Source: Porphyridium purpureum (Eukaryota; Rhodophyta; Bangiophyceae; Porphyridiales; Porphyridiaceae). From it: 64,000 bases of DNA. The stretch is from the NCBI GenBank assembly GCA_008690995.1, contig VRMN01000001.1, positions 5,084,001 through 5,148,000 on the forward strand, given 5' to 3'. The first letter of the stretch is position 1. Each line of letters opens with the position of its first letter. The translations under genes were made by a program, and so were the position numbers. Below the pieces are notes generated by a model. The model worked only from the letters and a program-made list of their open reading frames with translations. It did not search any database and was not told the origin of the DNA. Positions 30,970 to 41,138 of this stretch are shown in pieces.

Positions 30970-31206
30970 TGTCTGCGTCGGAGCGCGAAACGTGTGTCTT
31001 CCGCCCCTCCCTCGCCCGTCCGGCGCGTTTCGCATCGTCGCCTCAGCGCGTCGCCGCTTTCGGGGCTGTTTTACTACGAAGCGCAACCCCCCGCGACCGC
31101 CCTTCAACGCGTGCGTTACATGCGCTTCATACCGACGTAGAACGCCTGCGGTTTCATACAATCCCCGCGCCTTTTTTGGTTGTTTCAAAACACAACTGGA
31201 TCACCA

Positions 31207-31207
<1 letters not shown>

Positions 31208-31241
<34 letters not shown>
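31208..31241. repeat. GA/GACAGA microsatellite
   Basis: A GA run grading into GACAGA units over about 34 bp. Confidence 0.9.
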
Positions 31242-31587
31242 TACACTCTCGTATACAGCCCAGCATCTCAACGAAAACGTCTACTAAAGTGACACCAAAC
31301 AATCAGGTCGGGTGCCGGCGCGCGCGCGCCCACGCGCGTGCCTGCATACACGACTGCGCGACTGCGACTATTTGTGTACAGTTGGCGCGCGCGTTTCGAG
31401 TTGCGCCTGCTAAACCACGCGCGTTTGGGTATGACGTGGTCTCATAGGGGTCGGTCGGAGGCAAGGCATGCCAACTGAACACCCTGGCCTCTGACCGCAA
31501 GAATCGCCCAAACGGCGACGTTTTGTCAAGTAGCTGGACTGCTGCGAGCGTCGCGGGTGAGCGCGGCTAGCAGCCAAGCGCGTGCTG

Positions 31588-32767
31588 TCAGTCGGTGGCT
31601 GGAGGGGTACGGTCGGTGTCGCCCACCATTCCTGTGCGCGCCTGTAGCGCGTCGGGTGTGGCGGCGCCCTGCACGGCTGCAGAGAGCGCTGCCGCCGCCG
31701 CGCGGACTAGCTCGCCGTCTGCGCCTTCGATGGTCAGCATCACGTTGTACTTGTCGTCTGGCTGCGTGCGAGGGTAGCTCCCAAAGTCCAGCAAGGGAAA
31801 CGCGTCTGCAATGCGCTGCAGCTCAGACGCGAGCTCGCCTTCGTACCTGTTGGTGTACACCGTCGACGACTTGAGCGCCGTCTCGTCTGAACCAAACCGG
31901 TGCAGGTTGAACTGCAACATCCTTTCAAAGATCCACGGCACGCCAGGCAGGATGAACACGTTGGTGTTGACACAGACAATGGGCACCCAAAGCCCGTCGG
32001 TGGAATACAGCTCGCACGGATCCGGGAATAGCGCCATCCGCTTTCTAGCCTCATTGATCTCGTGCTGTGGCGAGATCCGCCTCATCTCGCTTACTGTGAA
32101 TTCGTTCAGCTTGAGCTGCAGTCCAAAGGCGCGCGCTATCGCCTCGTACGTGATATCATCCTGAATCGTACACAAACATAGAGAGAGAGCATATGAAATT
32201 CGCAGTCACGTTAGCCCTGAAACATTATAGTGCGCGCTCAGCAACCAGATAAAACCATCCTTCCCTCGGCGATGTTGCCAAGTGCGACTTTCACAAACCC
32301 AGTATGCCAGGGCTTGCGCGTCCAAACGAGCAGGTAAAGAAACGTACCAAAGTGGGCCCGATCCCACCCGAGGTAAAGACATAGTCCGATTTGGCGCTCA
32401 GGCGTGTGACAGCCTCGGCAATCTCGTCATAGTCATCCGGTATGATTTCGACACGCATCAGCTTCACGCCGCGATCGTACAATCGGGACGCCAAGAAGCG
32501 CGTATTGGTGTCCTGCACTTTGCCATTCAGCAGCTCGTTCCCGATAATCAGGGCTGCGGCAGTTTTCAGCTCGGGATTACGCTGACCCGGAGAATCGGGG
32601 CCACTAGCGCTCATGCCCAGCGGGCGACGTCCGCGAGGGTGTTCTCGCGGGGCGCGTGCGGGAATCGATGCGTACGCTCGGCACGATGCAAGTCTCCGCT
32701 GCACCGCTAGGAAGGGATGACGCGCCACAGGCGCAGCCCCCGCGTTCACCCACAGCAAGAATACCAT
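31588..32767 (-). CDS. MoCF/CinA-like molybdopterin-binding domain protein, two exons
   Basis: The two frames 32767-32348 and 32160-31588 join into one 330-residue protein across a 187-bp intron (32347 to 32161). The donor is GTACGT and the acceptor is a pyrimidine-rich ...ATTCAG, phase 0. Exon 1 gives a basic leader with many Ala/Arg (mitochondrial-type), then AAALIIGNELLNGK, TRFLASRLYDRGV and the MoCF nucleotide-binding turn TSGGIGPT. Exon 2 continues DDITYEAIARAFGL, then EARKRMALFP and a VPGVPWIF-like loop. This is the domain shared by MoaB/MogA, CinA N-termini and FAD-synthase-like proteins. The usual His after GPT is Leu at the splice junction. It may act in molybdopterin, FAD or nucleotide-repair chemistry in mitochondria. 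Confidence 0.88.
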
Positions 32768-33116
32768 TCGTAATCTGTTCGACAAAGACTGGAAGTCACG
32801 CGCAAGCTCACAATCAATTTACGACATCTAGCGCAAGGGAAGAAAAATTAGGAAGCGCCAGAAGATGCCGAGAAAGGATCTGCCTGCAGTCCATGAAGCA
32901 ATCGGACGCAATGCCACATACAACATAAATTGCAAGAATTTTATTGCTGCTCCTAAACCCCCAAAGGGAGCCTGACTAGGCGAAAAACTTCCCACCCAAG
33001 CGTGTCCTTCAGCCTTGGCTACCAACCAAGCACATGGAGAAGAGCGAGAGACCAAGCACAGTGAGTAGGTGCACGCAGATACAGATCCATCAAGAAATTT
33101 CAAAATAGCCGCAGTC
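32768..33116. other. Gap, MoCF gene / phospholipase D
   Basis: 349 bp between two - strand genes. No ORF or repeat worth naming. Confidence 0.5.
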
Positions 33117-35435
33117 CTAGCTGGTAAGGGTGTCTGGCAGGAAGAAGCTAGTCGCGCCAGGCACTTTCGCCTTGGTGTCCGGGAAGTACTTGATGGTATC
33201 AGAGATATGTCCTTTCTCGTCGACATCGTACGGGTAGGGCAGCAAGTGCCCCTTGAGTTCAACCAGTTCAGAGTCGTGCATGTAGTCCTCCCAGATCTTG
33301 CCCGACCTCAACGAAACGTACTTGACGCATTCCATGGAGGACGGGTCCTCAATCTTTTCGCTGAGCTCGCCCAAGTGCTCTGCCCACAGCGACTTACGGA
33401 AGGCAGCGACGTCCCCCTTTGGCAAGTGACCGTTGTTGTACTCTACTGTGTAATACGGCTGGTACGACCCCATGGCCATCTCCGTGTCGCGCGTGCCAGC
33501 CATCGAACGTTCATTAATGTTCGCCGAGCCTACCAGAATGTACTCGTCGTCCACAATCATCATCTTGCTGTGCACATAGATCATGCAGCGTCTTGATTTT
33601 TGCAGCACGTCTGTGTCAGAGCCAGCAATCGGCGGCTCGTCAGTCAGTGGCTGCCCGCCGTCCGGAATTTCGCGGTTGCCCAGACAGAAGAACATTAAAT
33701 AATCCAGCGGGTGCGCCTTGGAATTTCGCTTCTTGAGCGCGTCCCCAATCCTCTTATACATCATCTCGATCGTGAAAAACTGCCATTTTAAGATCTCCTG
33801 CACTGCCGCATCGCCTGGAACACCTTCCGGATGCATCGGAATCAAAATGTATGCCGTGAAACGCTCGTTCGCCTCGATCTTCTCGATAATTTTCTGGACA
33901 ATTTCCAGCGGAATGATGTGCAGCGCAAAGTCGTACTGGTGATGGATCCACGCGTGGCTCGAACCAATGAAGTACTGGTTCTCAATGTACAGAAACTTCT
34001 TCGCGCGACGAATCTGGTGCACGTAGGCGCGATGAATGCTGGCGTCGACTTGGCGCCCCTTTTTCTTGAACACCCCGGGAACATCATGATCAAAGATGGC
34101 GGAGCGCTCGTCGATGGAGCGGAAGAACTGGCACACAAACTCGTCGTAGTTTTTGAACGCCTTGGCCTCGTCCTCACGCGAGAGAAACAGCTCAGCAGGA
34201 AGCTTGTACAGCTTTTCGTTGTTTGCGCCTTCCACCTGCTTCTTCCATCGGTCCTCAAAGTTTTTGAGCACGTCGTGCGCGGCGTTTCCTTCCACTTTCA
34301 TGTGGATGTCGTGCCAGGGCTCGCGCGGGCCGTACTTGTTCTCGATCCCTGTCCAGCAATTCTGATAAAAATCGTTCCCAGAATGACAGGTCGCCAGCGT
34401 GCGGAACAAGGGGTGTTCCGGGTAGTCGTAGCGACCGTCGGTGATGTCGATTCCGCCCAAAAAGGCGACGACGCGTCGCTTGCTCGGGTCACCAGGCACA
34501 GCCGCATCTACAATGATTGACTTTTGGTGGTGTGTCCACATGCCACCTACGGCTATTCCGCCCCAATTGCCCGAAGTTCCGTCATCCTTGCGCAGCACGG
34601 GTTCGCAAATCACATCAGTTCCGGCGTAAAGCTTCCTGTTTTCCTCGTCGTGTGTGCCCATGAGGCCCGCACTGCTGCTTGTAGATATCATTTCGTCCCA
34701 GGGCATCAACAGCACACGGCATCCTTCGCTGGCCTTCTTCAAGAACAACTCACCAACGGTCAATTTCGGCGGGTCGCGGATCAGCGAGATGTCTGAGTAG
34801 ATGGCCCACCCACACGCGTACACAAAGTACTTGGCGTCCAAAATGGCTTGGTAGGTTTCTTCCCAGCACTTTCCATGCCTGTACTCCACGCCGTTTGCCT
34901 TGACAATTTTGGGCAGCTCGCCATCCTTGTGGTGCGCGTCCTGGTACAATGTCACCTTGTTTCCTTCACTTTTCGAAAAATAGCAACCAGGCACTTCTGG
35001 CTGCAGTCCCACGGCCTCCAGTGGCTCAAATACCACAGCCAGGTTCAGCTCGCCGTGATCTCCCTTGCCCTTCCCCTTTTCGTCGGTGAGCGGCATCCAT
35101 CCCTTGATGGAGCGCGAAGCGATGAGATCGACTGTCGGAATAAAATAGTATCCCAGCACGAGTCCCGAGTCGCCCGAGATCACCTCAAAGGTGATTTGTT
35201 CGACGTCCTCGCACACAAACATATCGCGTGTGACCTCCCAGGTTGGATTCTGGGTGTCCACGACAGCGTGGCTCTTGATGCATACTTTATGCTTCCCGAT
35301 CCGGCACGTGAAGTACGGATCGACCTCGCCGGCCATCGAGACCTTCTGCCTCAGCTTATCCGCCAAGGACTTTTTCTTCCACAAGTCGCGCGCGCCCTCG
35401 ATGGACAGCGACAAGCTGCCGTGTAGCAACACCAT
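33117..35435 (-). CDS. Phospholipase D, plant C2 type
   Basis: A 772-residue enzyme that hydrolyses phosphatidylcholine and related lipids to phosphatidic acid. The N-terminus is a Ca2+-binding C2 domain (MVLLHGSLSLSIEGARDL, then GEVDPYFTCRIG and TQNPTWE). The two catalytic HxKxxxxD motifs are intact: WTHHQKSIIVDAAV in the first half and YVHSKMMIVDDEYILVGSANIN in the second. ENQYFIGSSHAW and the GTRDTEMAMG block are family landmarks. Length matches plant alpha/beta-type PLDs. I chose ATG 35435 because the C2 domain begins there. The frame runs upstream through ATGs at 35675 and 35654, but that stretch is low-complexity and includes a TATAAAA (35658-35664, - strand), so it is probably promoter. 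Confidence 0.95.
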   Translation of the reverse strand: MVLLHGSLSLSIEGARDLWKKKSLADKLRQKVSMAGEVDPYFTCRIGKHKVCIKSHAVVDTQNPTWEVTRDMFVCEDVEQITFEVISGDSGLVLGYYFIPTVDLIASRSIKGWMPLTDEKGKGKGDHGELNLAVVFEPLEAVGLQPEVPGCYFSKSEGNKVTLYQDAHHKDGELPKIVKANGVEYRHGKCWEETYQAILDAKYFVYACGWAIYSDISLIRDPPKLTVGELFLKKASEGCRVLLMPWDEMISTSSSAGLMGTHDEENRKLYAGTDVICEPVLRKDDGTSGNWGGIAVGGMWTHHQKSIIVDAAVPGDPSKRRVVAFLGGIDITDGRYDYPEHPLFRTLATCHSGNDFYQNCWTGIENKYGPREPWHDIHMKVEGNAAHDVLKNFEDRWKKQVEGANNEKLYKLPAELFLSREDEAKAFKNYDEFVCQFFRSIDERSAIFDHDVPGVFKKKGRQVDASIHRAYVHQIRRAKKFLYIENQYFIGSSHAWIHHQYDFALHIIPLEIVQKIIEKIEANERFTAYILIPMHPEGVPGDAAVQEILKWQFFTIEMMYKRIGDALKKRNSKAHPLDYLMFFCLGNREIPDGGQPLTDEPPIAGSDTDVLQKSRRCMIYVHSKMMIVDDEYILVGSANINERSMAGTRDTEMAMGSYQPYYTVEYNNGHLPKGDVAAFRKSLWAEHLGELSEKIEDPSSMECVKYVSLRSGKIWEDYMHDSELVELKGHLLPYPYDVDEKGHISDTIKYFPDTKAKVPGATSFFLPDTLTS

Positions 35436-36229
35436 GATGCGTGCGTGCTCCTTCCACCACCAGGCGTTTCCTTGTCTCGCGCAAATCCCGCGCAACTCCA
35501 CGAACCCTACCTCCTGTTCTGCACAGTCAACACAACCCGACCGACCACCGCGAGCCTCCGCACACCCCAATCCACCCAACCTCCTCCTGAACACACAACA
35601 CACACCCCTTTCCTCTGCCTCGCTCTTTCCCGATATCCTTGCTCCCGAGCACATACGTTTTATACCGCTGGTCATTTGACTATACCGTGTCACACCTCAA
35701 GTGGCGCCACGACGAAATCCGTAACGCCAGCCGAGTCCGTTTGAGCGGATTGTGCTAGTAAGACAAGCTGATTTTATATGTGCACAAGCTGTCAGAAACT
35801 AAAATCGAATCGCAAAACTGTGGACCACCCGCGCTGGGCTGCTGTTTCTCTTTATAGGTACAGTGGGTACACGGTTCACGCGTGTGTTGGGCAAGCAACC
35901 GCAGAAACCCTAAGCTGCGATAGACGGGGCCGCGTACCGCCATGATGTGAGCGGGAAAGAGGGTCGCGTTGCGTACTCGCGGAGGACGCTCACGGCGATG
36001 CGCGCGACAGGTGATTGCGACGCTCAAGTCCAAAGCTCGTGCTAAACATTCTGCATTCTCGTCCCGTCATAGCAATACCTCCTCTTCTTGCTCCGCCGAC
36101 GCGCACCACGAGGATTCTGTCCTCGTGCGTACACTTGCTGCCCGTACTTTCGCATCTTGAAAATGCGGAGGGAATGCTGAGGCGTTCGTGGGCGCGTGTG
36201 CGTGAGAGAGAGTGAAGAGTAATGTGATC
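35436..36229. promoter_or_regulatory. Divergent promoter, PLD / FetA-FetB fusion
   Basis: 794 bp. On the PLD side a TATAAAA lies at 35658-35664 on the - strand, 225 bp upstream of its ATG, within a C/A-rich low-complexity tract. A telo-box AAACCCTAA is at 35905-35913 on +. No gene was seen. Confidence 0.5.
35905..35913 (+). promoter_or_regulatory. Telo-box AAACCCTAA
   Basis: Copy between PLD and the transporter fusion, with the same flanks (AGAAACCCTAAGCT) as the copy at 765. Confidence 0.45.
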
Positions 36230-38161
36230 ATGAACGAATTCTTCGAGGAAGGCCTTGCCCCACAGCAATGCTCCATGGATCGCGAAGCGGCGCCTGTGCA
36301 TTCGACTGGGCCCCGGCGTGGAAAGGAGCTTGTGGTATTGGGGGAAGATGGAACGTCGGCCATGCTGCGTTCGCTCGCAAGGCTCGATCCGCCGCGTGAT
36401 ACGCCCGCGTCGGCGGCCAGCGGCGTTCGTCGTGGGCACTCGTGTGGTCGCAAACGAGTGCAAGCAGAGCTGGAAGCGAGACTGGGCGTAAACGTGCGTG
36501 GGACAACGTCACCTGTTACCTACCGCGCATCCGTGATGCTTGTTGCACCGCATTTGGCCGTGGCCAATGGAGCAAGCACATACTGGGAGCGCTGGCTTTA
36601 TGCGCGTGCATTGGCTGTGCGAGCTGGTCGCCGCCATATGCACCAAGATGCGTCGTTGGTCTTGCACAGAATCCTTGAACAGGACCTTGATGTCCCAGCG
36701 TCCTTGATACACATACCAGTCGTGCAGCTCTCTGTGAAGCATGCCATTCTGCTGCACGTTGCGACCGCGCTTGCGTTAGCACCAGATGTGCTCTTGATCG
36801 ATAACATTACCGCATCGCTGGACGATGGCGCTGCGCAGCGGGTGCGGCGTGCGGTACAGCTGCACGCGGAGCGCCCGGGTGACAATCTGTCGGTCGTATG
36901 GGCTTCAAACTCATCGGCAGAGCTTCGTCGCCTTGGCTTACAATCCGATTTTATTCTTCACGAGGCAAGGCACGAAGCGATGCAGCGGCCCCCGGACCAT
37001 CCTCATCGACTCAACCAGCGGGATGCTGCCAAAAAACGAGAGCCACAGAGCTACGAGTGGTTCTCGTCGGCTGCAGGACGGGGTAGATTTGAATGGCTCA
37101 TGGGTCTAGCCGTTACGCACGCATTTTTGTGTCAGATCCTGCTGGTGAGTGCAGCGCATGTTCCTGCATCATTCGGTTCTTCGCCCGTGTCCTCCTCGAG
37201 TCCGATTTCAGCTCTTTGGGCGACGGCAGGCGAGATGTTTGCTTTCAGCACACCTTCCCGCGCAGCAGTTGTTGACCCGACCCATCCCGTGAACATTTCG
37301 TTTCCGTCCGTGCTCATCGCAGCTGGGTTGCTTTTCATCACGAGCATCTTGACGTACGTGCTCCACCTGAAACTCATCTTGACAGTAATCTTTGCCGCGG
37401 TGCGATGCACTGTTCAACTATGTCTGGTCGGCTTTGTGCTGATCTATATTATCCGGATCAATACACCGCTGCTCACCATTGGATACTGCTGCATGATGAT
37501 TGCGGCAGCTGGCGCCGAGACGGTACAACGTTTGCAGTATTCTTATAAGATGCTCCCGCTTCACATTCTGGGGTGTCAACTGCTTGCGTCGTGTGTGTCC
37601 ATTGTATTTGCTCTGTTTATTGTGACGGGCGTGGGTATTGACGCCCAGTATATGATTCCCATGTACGGCATGCTGCTCGGGAACTCACTCACGGGAATGA
37701 CCGTGTCCCTGAACACCTTGCTCGCCGAGTTTGCCGAGCACAAGGCAAACATTGAGGCTTTCACGTGCCTTGGTGCCACGCGGTTTGAGGCCACACGTGG
37801 AATTGTAGCTCGTGCGGTGACCATGGGGCTCACTCCGTCACTGAATCAAATGTCTGTTGCCGGACTCGTGGCAATTCCAGGAATGATGACGGGCCAAATC
37901 CTGGGTGGCACGGCGCCGGAACAAGCGGCATTCTACCAGATTATGATCATGTTCCTCATTGGCTCAACGAGCATAGTGTCTGTTTCCTTGGTCAATATTG
38001 TTGCGGTAACCGTGCTCATCAACGCCGACCACATCATTCTCGACGAAAAGATCACGCGCACAGAGAAAGGGCCGTCTTGGATTGAAAAGGCGGGTCACGC
38101 TGTGACTCGCATTTTCCGGGGCGAGGGAGAGGCAGCCCCGATACCTACGAGCGAAACGTGA
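36230..38161 (+). CDS. Fusion of a degenerate FetA/STAR1-like ATPase with a FetB/ALS3-like permease
   Basis: 643 residues from ATG 36230. The C-terminal 300 residues are a UPF0014-type permease (bacterial FetB, plant STAR2/ALS3): NISFPSVLIAAG, AAVRCTVQLCLVGF, MLLGNSLTGMTVSL, AFTCLGATRFEA and AIPGMMTGQILGGTAPEQA, with about seven helices. The N-terminal ~220 residues align in order to an ABC ATPase but have lost its chemistry. The P-loop position reads GEDGTSAMLRSLARL (no GKS/T), the signature is LSVKH instead of LSGGE, Walker B reads LLIDNITASLDD (Asn for the catalytic Glu), and the switch His is Asn in VWASNSS. Bacterial FetAB exports iron; STAR1/STAR2 affects aluminium tolerance. In those systems the two proteins are separate, so a fused inactive ATPase is unusual. 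It may pair with an active ATPase or work as a regulator. Confidence 0.82.
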   Translation: MNEFFEEGLAPQQCSMDREAAPVHSTGPRRGKELVVLGEDGTSAMLRSLARLDPPRDTPASAASGVRRGHSCGRKRVQAELEARLGVNVRGTTSPVTYRASVMLVAPHLAVANGASTYWERWLYARALAVRAGRRHMHQDASLVLHRILEQDLDVPASLIHIPVVQLSVKHAILLHVATALALAPDVLLIDNITASLDDGAAQRVRRAVQLHAERPGDNLSVVWASNSSAELRRLGLQSDFILHEARHEAMQRPPDHPHRLNQRDAAKKREPQSYEWFSSAAGRGRFEWLMGLAVTHAFLCQILLVSAAHVPASFGSSPVSSSSPISALWATAGEMFAFSTPSRAAVVDPTHPVNISFPSVLIAAGLLFITSILTYVLHLKLILTVIFAAVRCTVQLCLVGFVLIYIIRINTPLLTIGYCCMMIAAAGAETVQRLQYSYKMLPLHILGCQLLASCVSIVFALFIVTGVGIDAQYMIPMYGMLLGNSLTGMTVSLNTLLAEFAEHKANIEAFTCLGATRFEATRGIVARAVTMGLTPSLNQMSVAGLVAIPGMMTGQILGGTAPEQAAFYQIMIMFLIGSTSIVSVSLVNIVAVTVLINADHIILDEKITRTEKGPSWIEKAGHAVTRIFRGEGEAAPIPTSET

Positions 38162-38315
38162 GACGGCGGTGCCTCCAGCGAGACCAGCGCGCTCTTGCCC
38201 GCGGCCAAGTAAAAGATTATCAGTCACAGTGGGACATGGGCGTCCAGCGCATTCCGCAAAGATTCGACATGTGCTTTATTTCCATACATCGAGCATGCGC
38301 CGTTGACAGGAACGG

Positions 38316-40586
38316 TCACGTACGTGACGACTTCCTCCTCCGACGCAAAGGTGCGTTTGAATCGATCGTGGTGCGCTCAAACTGCTGCAACATTCGCAGG
38401 TGATTCGAGCGCTCCAGGCACGTTCTCGCGAGCTCTTCGCGACCGAGTTGCTCCTCAATCTGGCCCCAGCACTCCCAAATCCTGGGCTCCATATTGTTCA
38501 GCCGGATGGCGCGCGCGCAATAGTTGCGCGCGACTAGCAAATCACCATCTTTGCTGAGTTTCTCAAATTCAGCAAAAAGCGACCACATCCAGTACGAATC
38601 TGGGAACACATTCACGCCCTCTTTGAACAAAAAGCGGGCGCGAGCGGTCTCGCCGCACTTCACTTCCAAGAGACCCCATGAGAAAAGCAGCGCCGCAAAC
38701 GCCTCTCGTCGAGTCTTGGCCGCGGCGGCGCTGGATTTCACGGCTCTGCTGCCTCCAGCCCCGGGGAGCCCCCATGCTAATGCCTTTGCACCACTGGGAC
38801 GAGCGCGGAGCGCCATTCGACCGCCTTTTCCAGTGGCTGCGTGATCTTCACCAAAAACATCGTCGTCGTCGCGATGATCGTTGGGAAGTTCGAGCTCCAG
38901 CGGAACAAGAAATGCAGTCGACTCCTGCTCAGTAAATACCGGATACGACGCAGCGGCCGGTCCAGCGGCCGGCGCGGGCAAATGCGCCAACAGACGTTCA
39001 TGTTCTGGGTTACATTTCTTCACGCCGTCCACATAGAGGGTGCGCGCACTTTCAAAATTCAGTTGCTCGGCCTCCAAGACGGCAAAGCATTGCCACGAGT
39101 AAGGGTCACACGGGTCGATCTGGAGCGCGCGCTTGAATAAATTGCGAGACGCCTGAACTTCAGAACGGATGCGCATCAGCTTGCCATACTCACGCACGAG
39201 TTGTACATCACGGGGATAAACATCAAGGGCCGACTCAAACACGCGCTTGGCCTGAGCCCAATTACCGAGGTGGTGCTCCATACGTGCCCAAGACTGCCAC
39301 ACCTGCAGAGTCGATGTGGAGCGAGAGCGCGACCAGGACACCGAGGCTGCTCCTGCAAGCTGTTCAGTGCCGCGACGGTACACATTGCGTGCGTTCACAA
39401 ATTGTTGCTGCCTTTCCTCAATCTGTCCCCAAGTCAGCCACACAAGCGTATTCTGAGGGTCAATTTGTGAGGCACGAAGAAGGCACTCTCGCGCCGCTGC
39501 CACATTTCCGGCTTTGTATTCGAGAGTTGCGCGCCCCTGCAAACAAAACACCGATTTCCTGTCCCCTTTGCTTCTAGATGAGCTCTGGTCGGCTGCCCCG
39601 TCCGCATCGCTTGCTCTATTGTTCGTATCTGTATTGAAACCACACTCATACGTGGCGCCTCGACTGAAAAATTTGCGCGCATGCTCGGTATGACCTAGGC
39701 GATCCTCAAGTACGCCCATCGAGTAGTACAGCCTCGCGTTCTCAGGGCAGCGTCTGAGGCCCTGAAGGAGGATTGCGCGGGCAAATTCGGCACGGCCCAG
39801 TGCGTACTCCATCTGGCTCCATGAGTTGTATATCGAACCGAGCGATGGATTCGCCCGGCGAGCAACGCGGAACAGGGTGCGTGCCCGCTTGTGCAGACGC
39901 AAAGACTTTTCGAGATCCGCCCAGCATTGCCACAAAATGGAGTTACGTGGATCAGCGCGCAGCGCGCCACGAAATACATCGCGCTGCCGCTCAATGCTCT
40001 GCTGGATACGCGCTTCATTCTCGTGCGAGTTTGGCCGGGCGGCCAGCGCGTCGCGTACTTTAACCTCCAGAAGCGCACGGCGTACGGCACACCTGCCAAA
40101 CGAGGGATCAATGCGAAGCGCTTGGTCATACTTGGCCGCTGCGGAACGGAAGCGACTGCGCTTTTCCAAAGCATGCGCCTCCTGGAAAAGCGCTTCGCAC
40201 ACGCCGTCGGCCGGGTCCCGCGTGGTAATCTCCAAAAACAGCGGTGTCTTGGTGGCGACGCGTTCAGTTTCACGTGACGCTCCTTGGAGCGCCACGGAGC
40301 CGGCGTTCGGCGCGCGTGCCGATTCTGTGCCGCTTGAGTGCATAGAATTTCGGACGCGAGGATACTCATCCACGACGGCGCGAGAGAGCGTCCATCGCTC
40401 CTGATCGCGTTCCGCCGATGCCGGGTAATTCTGATCTTCCTTTAGAGCCCGGATGACGAACGTCCCTGCGTGGCGTCTGTCGGTGACAATATGCGCCGAG
40501 GAGCTCACGCGCCCCGCGACGCGCTTTGTGGTTGACGGCGCAAACAGCTGGCGCGGTCGCCTCCACCGCGGGTGCGCCACCAGCAT
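38316..40586 (-). CDS. Mbb1/HCF107-like HAT/TPR RNA-processing protein, plastid
   Basis: 756 residues from ATG 40586. The first ~50 residues (MLVAHPRWRRPRQLF...) are basic and acid-free, a likely plastid transit peptide. From about residue 120 to the end the protein is built of about a dozen 34-residue helical hairpins of the HAT/TPR class, with repeats such as AWxxWAxxExxxGxxxxARxLFxxG: ILWQCWADLEKSLRL, SIYNSWSQMEYALG, VWQSWARMEHHLGN, WSLFAEFEKLSKD. Mbb1 in Chlamydomonas and HCF107 in plants bind the psbB/psbH 5' leader and protect it from exonucleases. Orthology to Mbb1 in particular is inferred from repeat type and length. Convergent with the transporter fusion. Confidence 0.82.
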   Translation of the reverse strand: MLVAHPRWRRPRQLFAPSTTKRVAGRVSSSAHIVTDRRHAGTFVIRALKEDQNYPASAERDQERWTLSRAVVDEYPRVRNSMHSSGTESARAPNAGSVALQGASRETERVATKTPLFLEITTRDPADGVCEALFQEAHALEKRSRFRSAAAKYDQALRIDPSFGRCAVRRALLEVKVRDALAARPNSHENEARIQQSIERQRDVFRGALRADPRNSILWQCWADLEKSLRLHKRARTLFRVARRANPSLGSIYNSWSQMEYALGRAEFARAILLQGLRRCPENARLYYSMGVLEDRLGHTEHARKFFSRGATYECGFNTDTNNRASDADGAADQSSSRSKGDRKSVFCLQGRATLEYKAGNVAAARECLLRASQIDPQNTLVWLTWGQIEERQQQFVNARNVYRRGTEQLAGAASVSWSRSRSTSTLQVWQSWARMEHHLGNWAQAKRVFESALDVYPRDVQLVREYGKLMRIRSEVQASRNLFKRALQIDPCDPYSWQCFAVLEAEQLNFESARTLYVDGVKKCNPEHERLLAHLPAPAAGPAAASYPVFTEQESTAFLVPLELELPNDHRDDDDVFGEDHAATGKGGRMALRARPSGAKALAWGLPGAGGSRAVKSSAAAAKTRREAFAALLFSWGLLEVKCGETARARFLFKEGVNVFPDSYWMWSLFAEFEKLSKDGDLLVARNYCARAIRLNNMEPRIWECWGQIEEQLGREELARTCLERSNHLRMLQQFERTTIDSNAPLRRRRKSSRT

Positions 40587-41138
40587 CTCAGCGGCCGCGG
40601 CGGCCGGAAACGACGCCGTGTGACACAACGCCGCCGCGGCTCCGCGACGGCAGTGCTGGCCGCGCGTCGCTCTTGCGCCAACGCGGCATGCGGCGACGCG
40701 CGCGCGTCGGCAGCGCGCCGGCCGCACCCACGAACATGGCGCCGCGCGCACTCGCGCTTCCAGCTACCGGCGCGCGCTGATGCTCCTCCATCCCTGCATC
40801 ACCGTTTTCCCCGCTCCCTCCCGCACCGCGCAAAAAGACTCCACTTATCCGCACGTCACGCCATCGCTTCTTCCATGCCGCCACCACCGCATCGTCACCC
40901 ACAATTAGCGACCGAACAGTACACTACCACAGAATGTCGCGCGCCACTAATTTGTGCGTTTGTGTGTATTTTTCATAAGAAGGCGTTGGGTGGAGCGGAA
41001 GTACAGTTATGTGTGTGTTCGCTGCGTGTAGGCTTGGTGAAACGATGCGCACACGCGCCGAGGGCCACAATGACCGACGGACTTGGAGGCGGCTGGCTGC
41101 TTGACTCGTTCGAGCTGTGGCATCGCCCACAAAACGAG
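40587..41138. other. Gap, TPR gene / PP4 regulatory gene
   Basis: 552 bp. ORFs on + are antisense continuations or low complexity. No repeat seen. Confidence 0.45.

Larger units (their letters stand above)
30697..31587. other. Gap with dinucleotide microsatellites
   Basis: 891 bp with a CT tract at about 30942-30969 and a GA/GACA tract at about 31208-31241. ORFs spanning it (for example 30767-31447 on +) are low complexity and overlap these repeats, so I reject them. Confidence 0.5.

Noticed and set aside
30767-31447. 226-codon + strand ORF
   Set aside because: Made of CT and GA microsatellites and Pro/Arg low complexity.
35436-35675. N-terminal extension of phospholipase D
   Set aside because: In-frame ATGs exist, but the stretch is low-complexity, holds a TATAAAA and precedes a C2 domain that starts at 35435.
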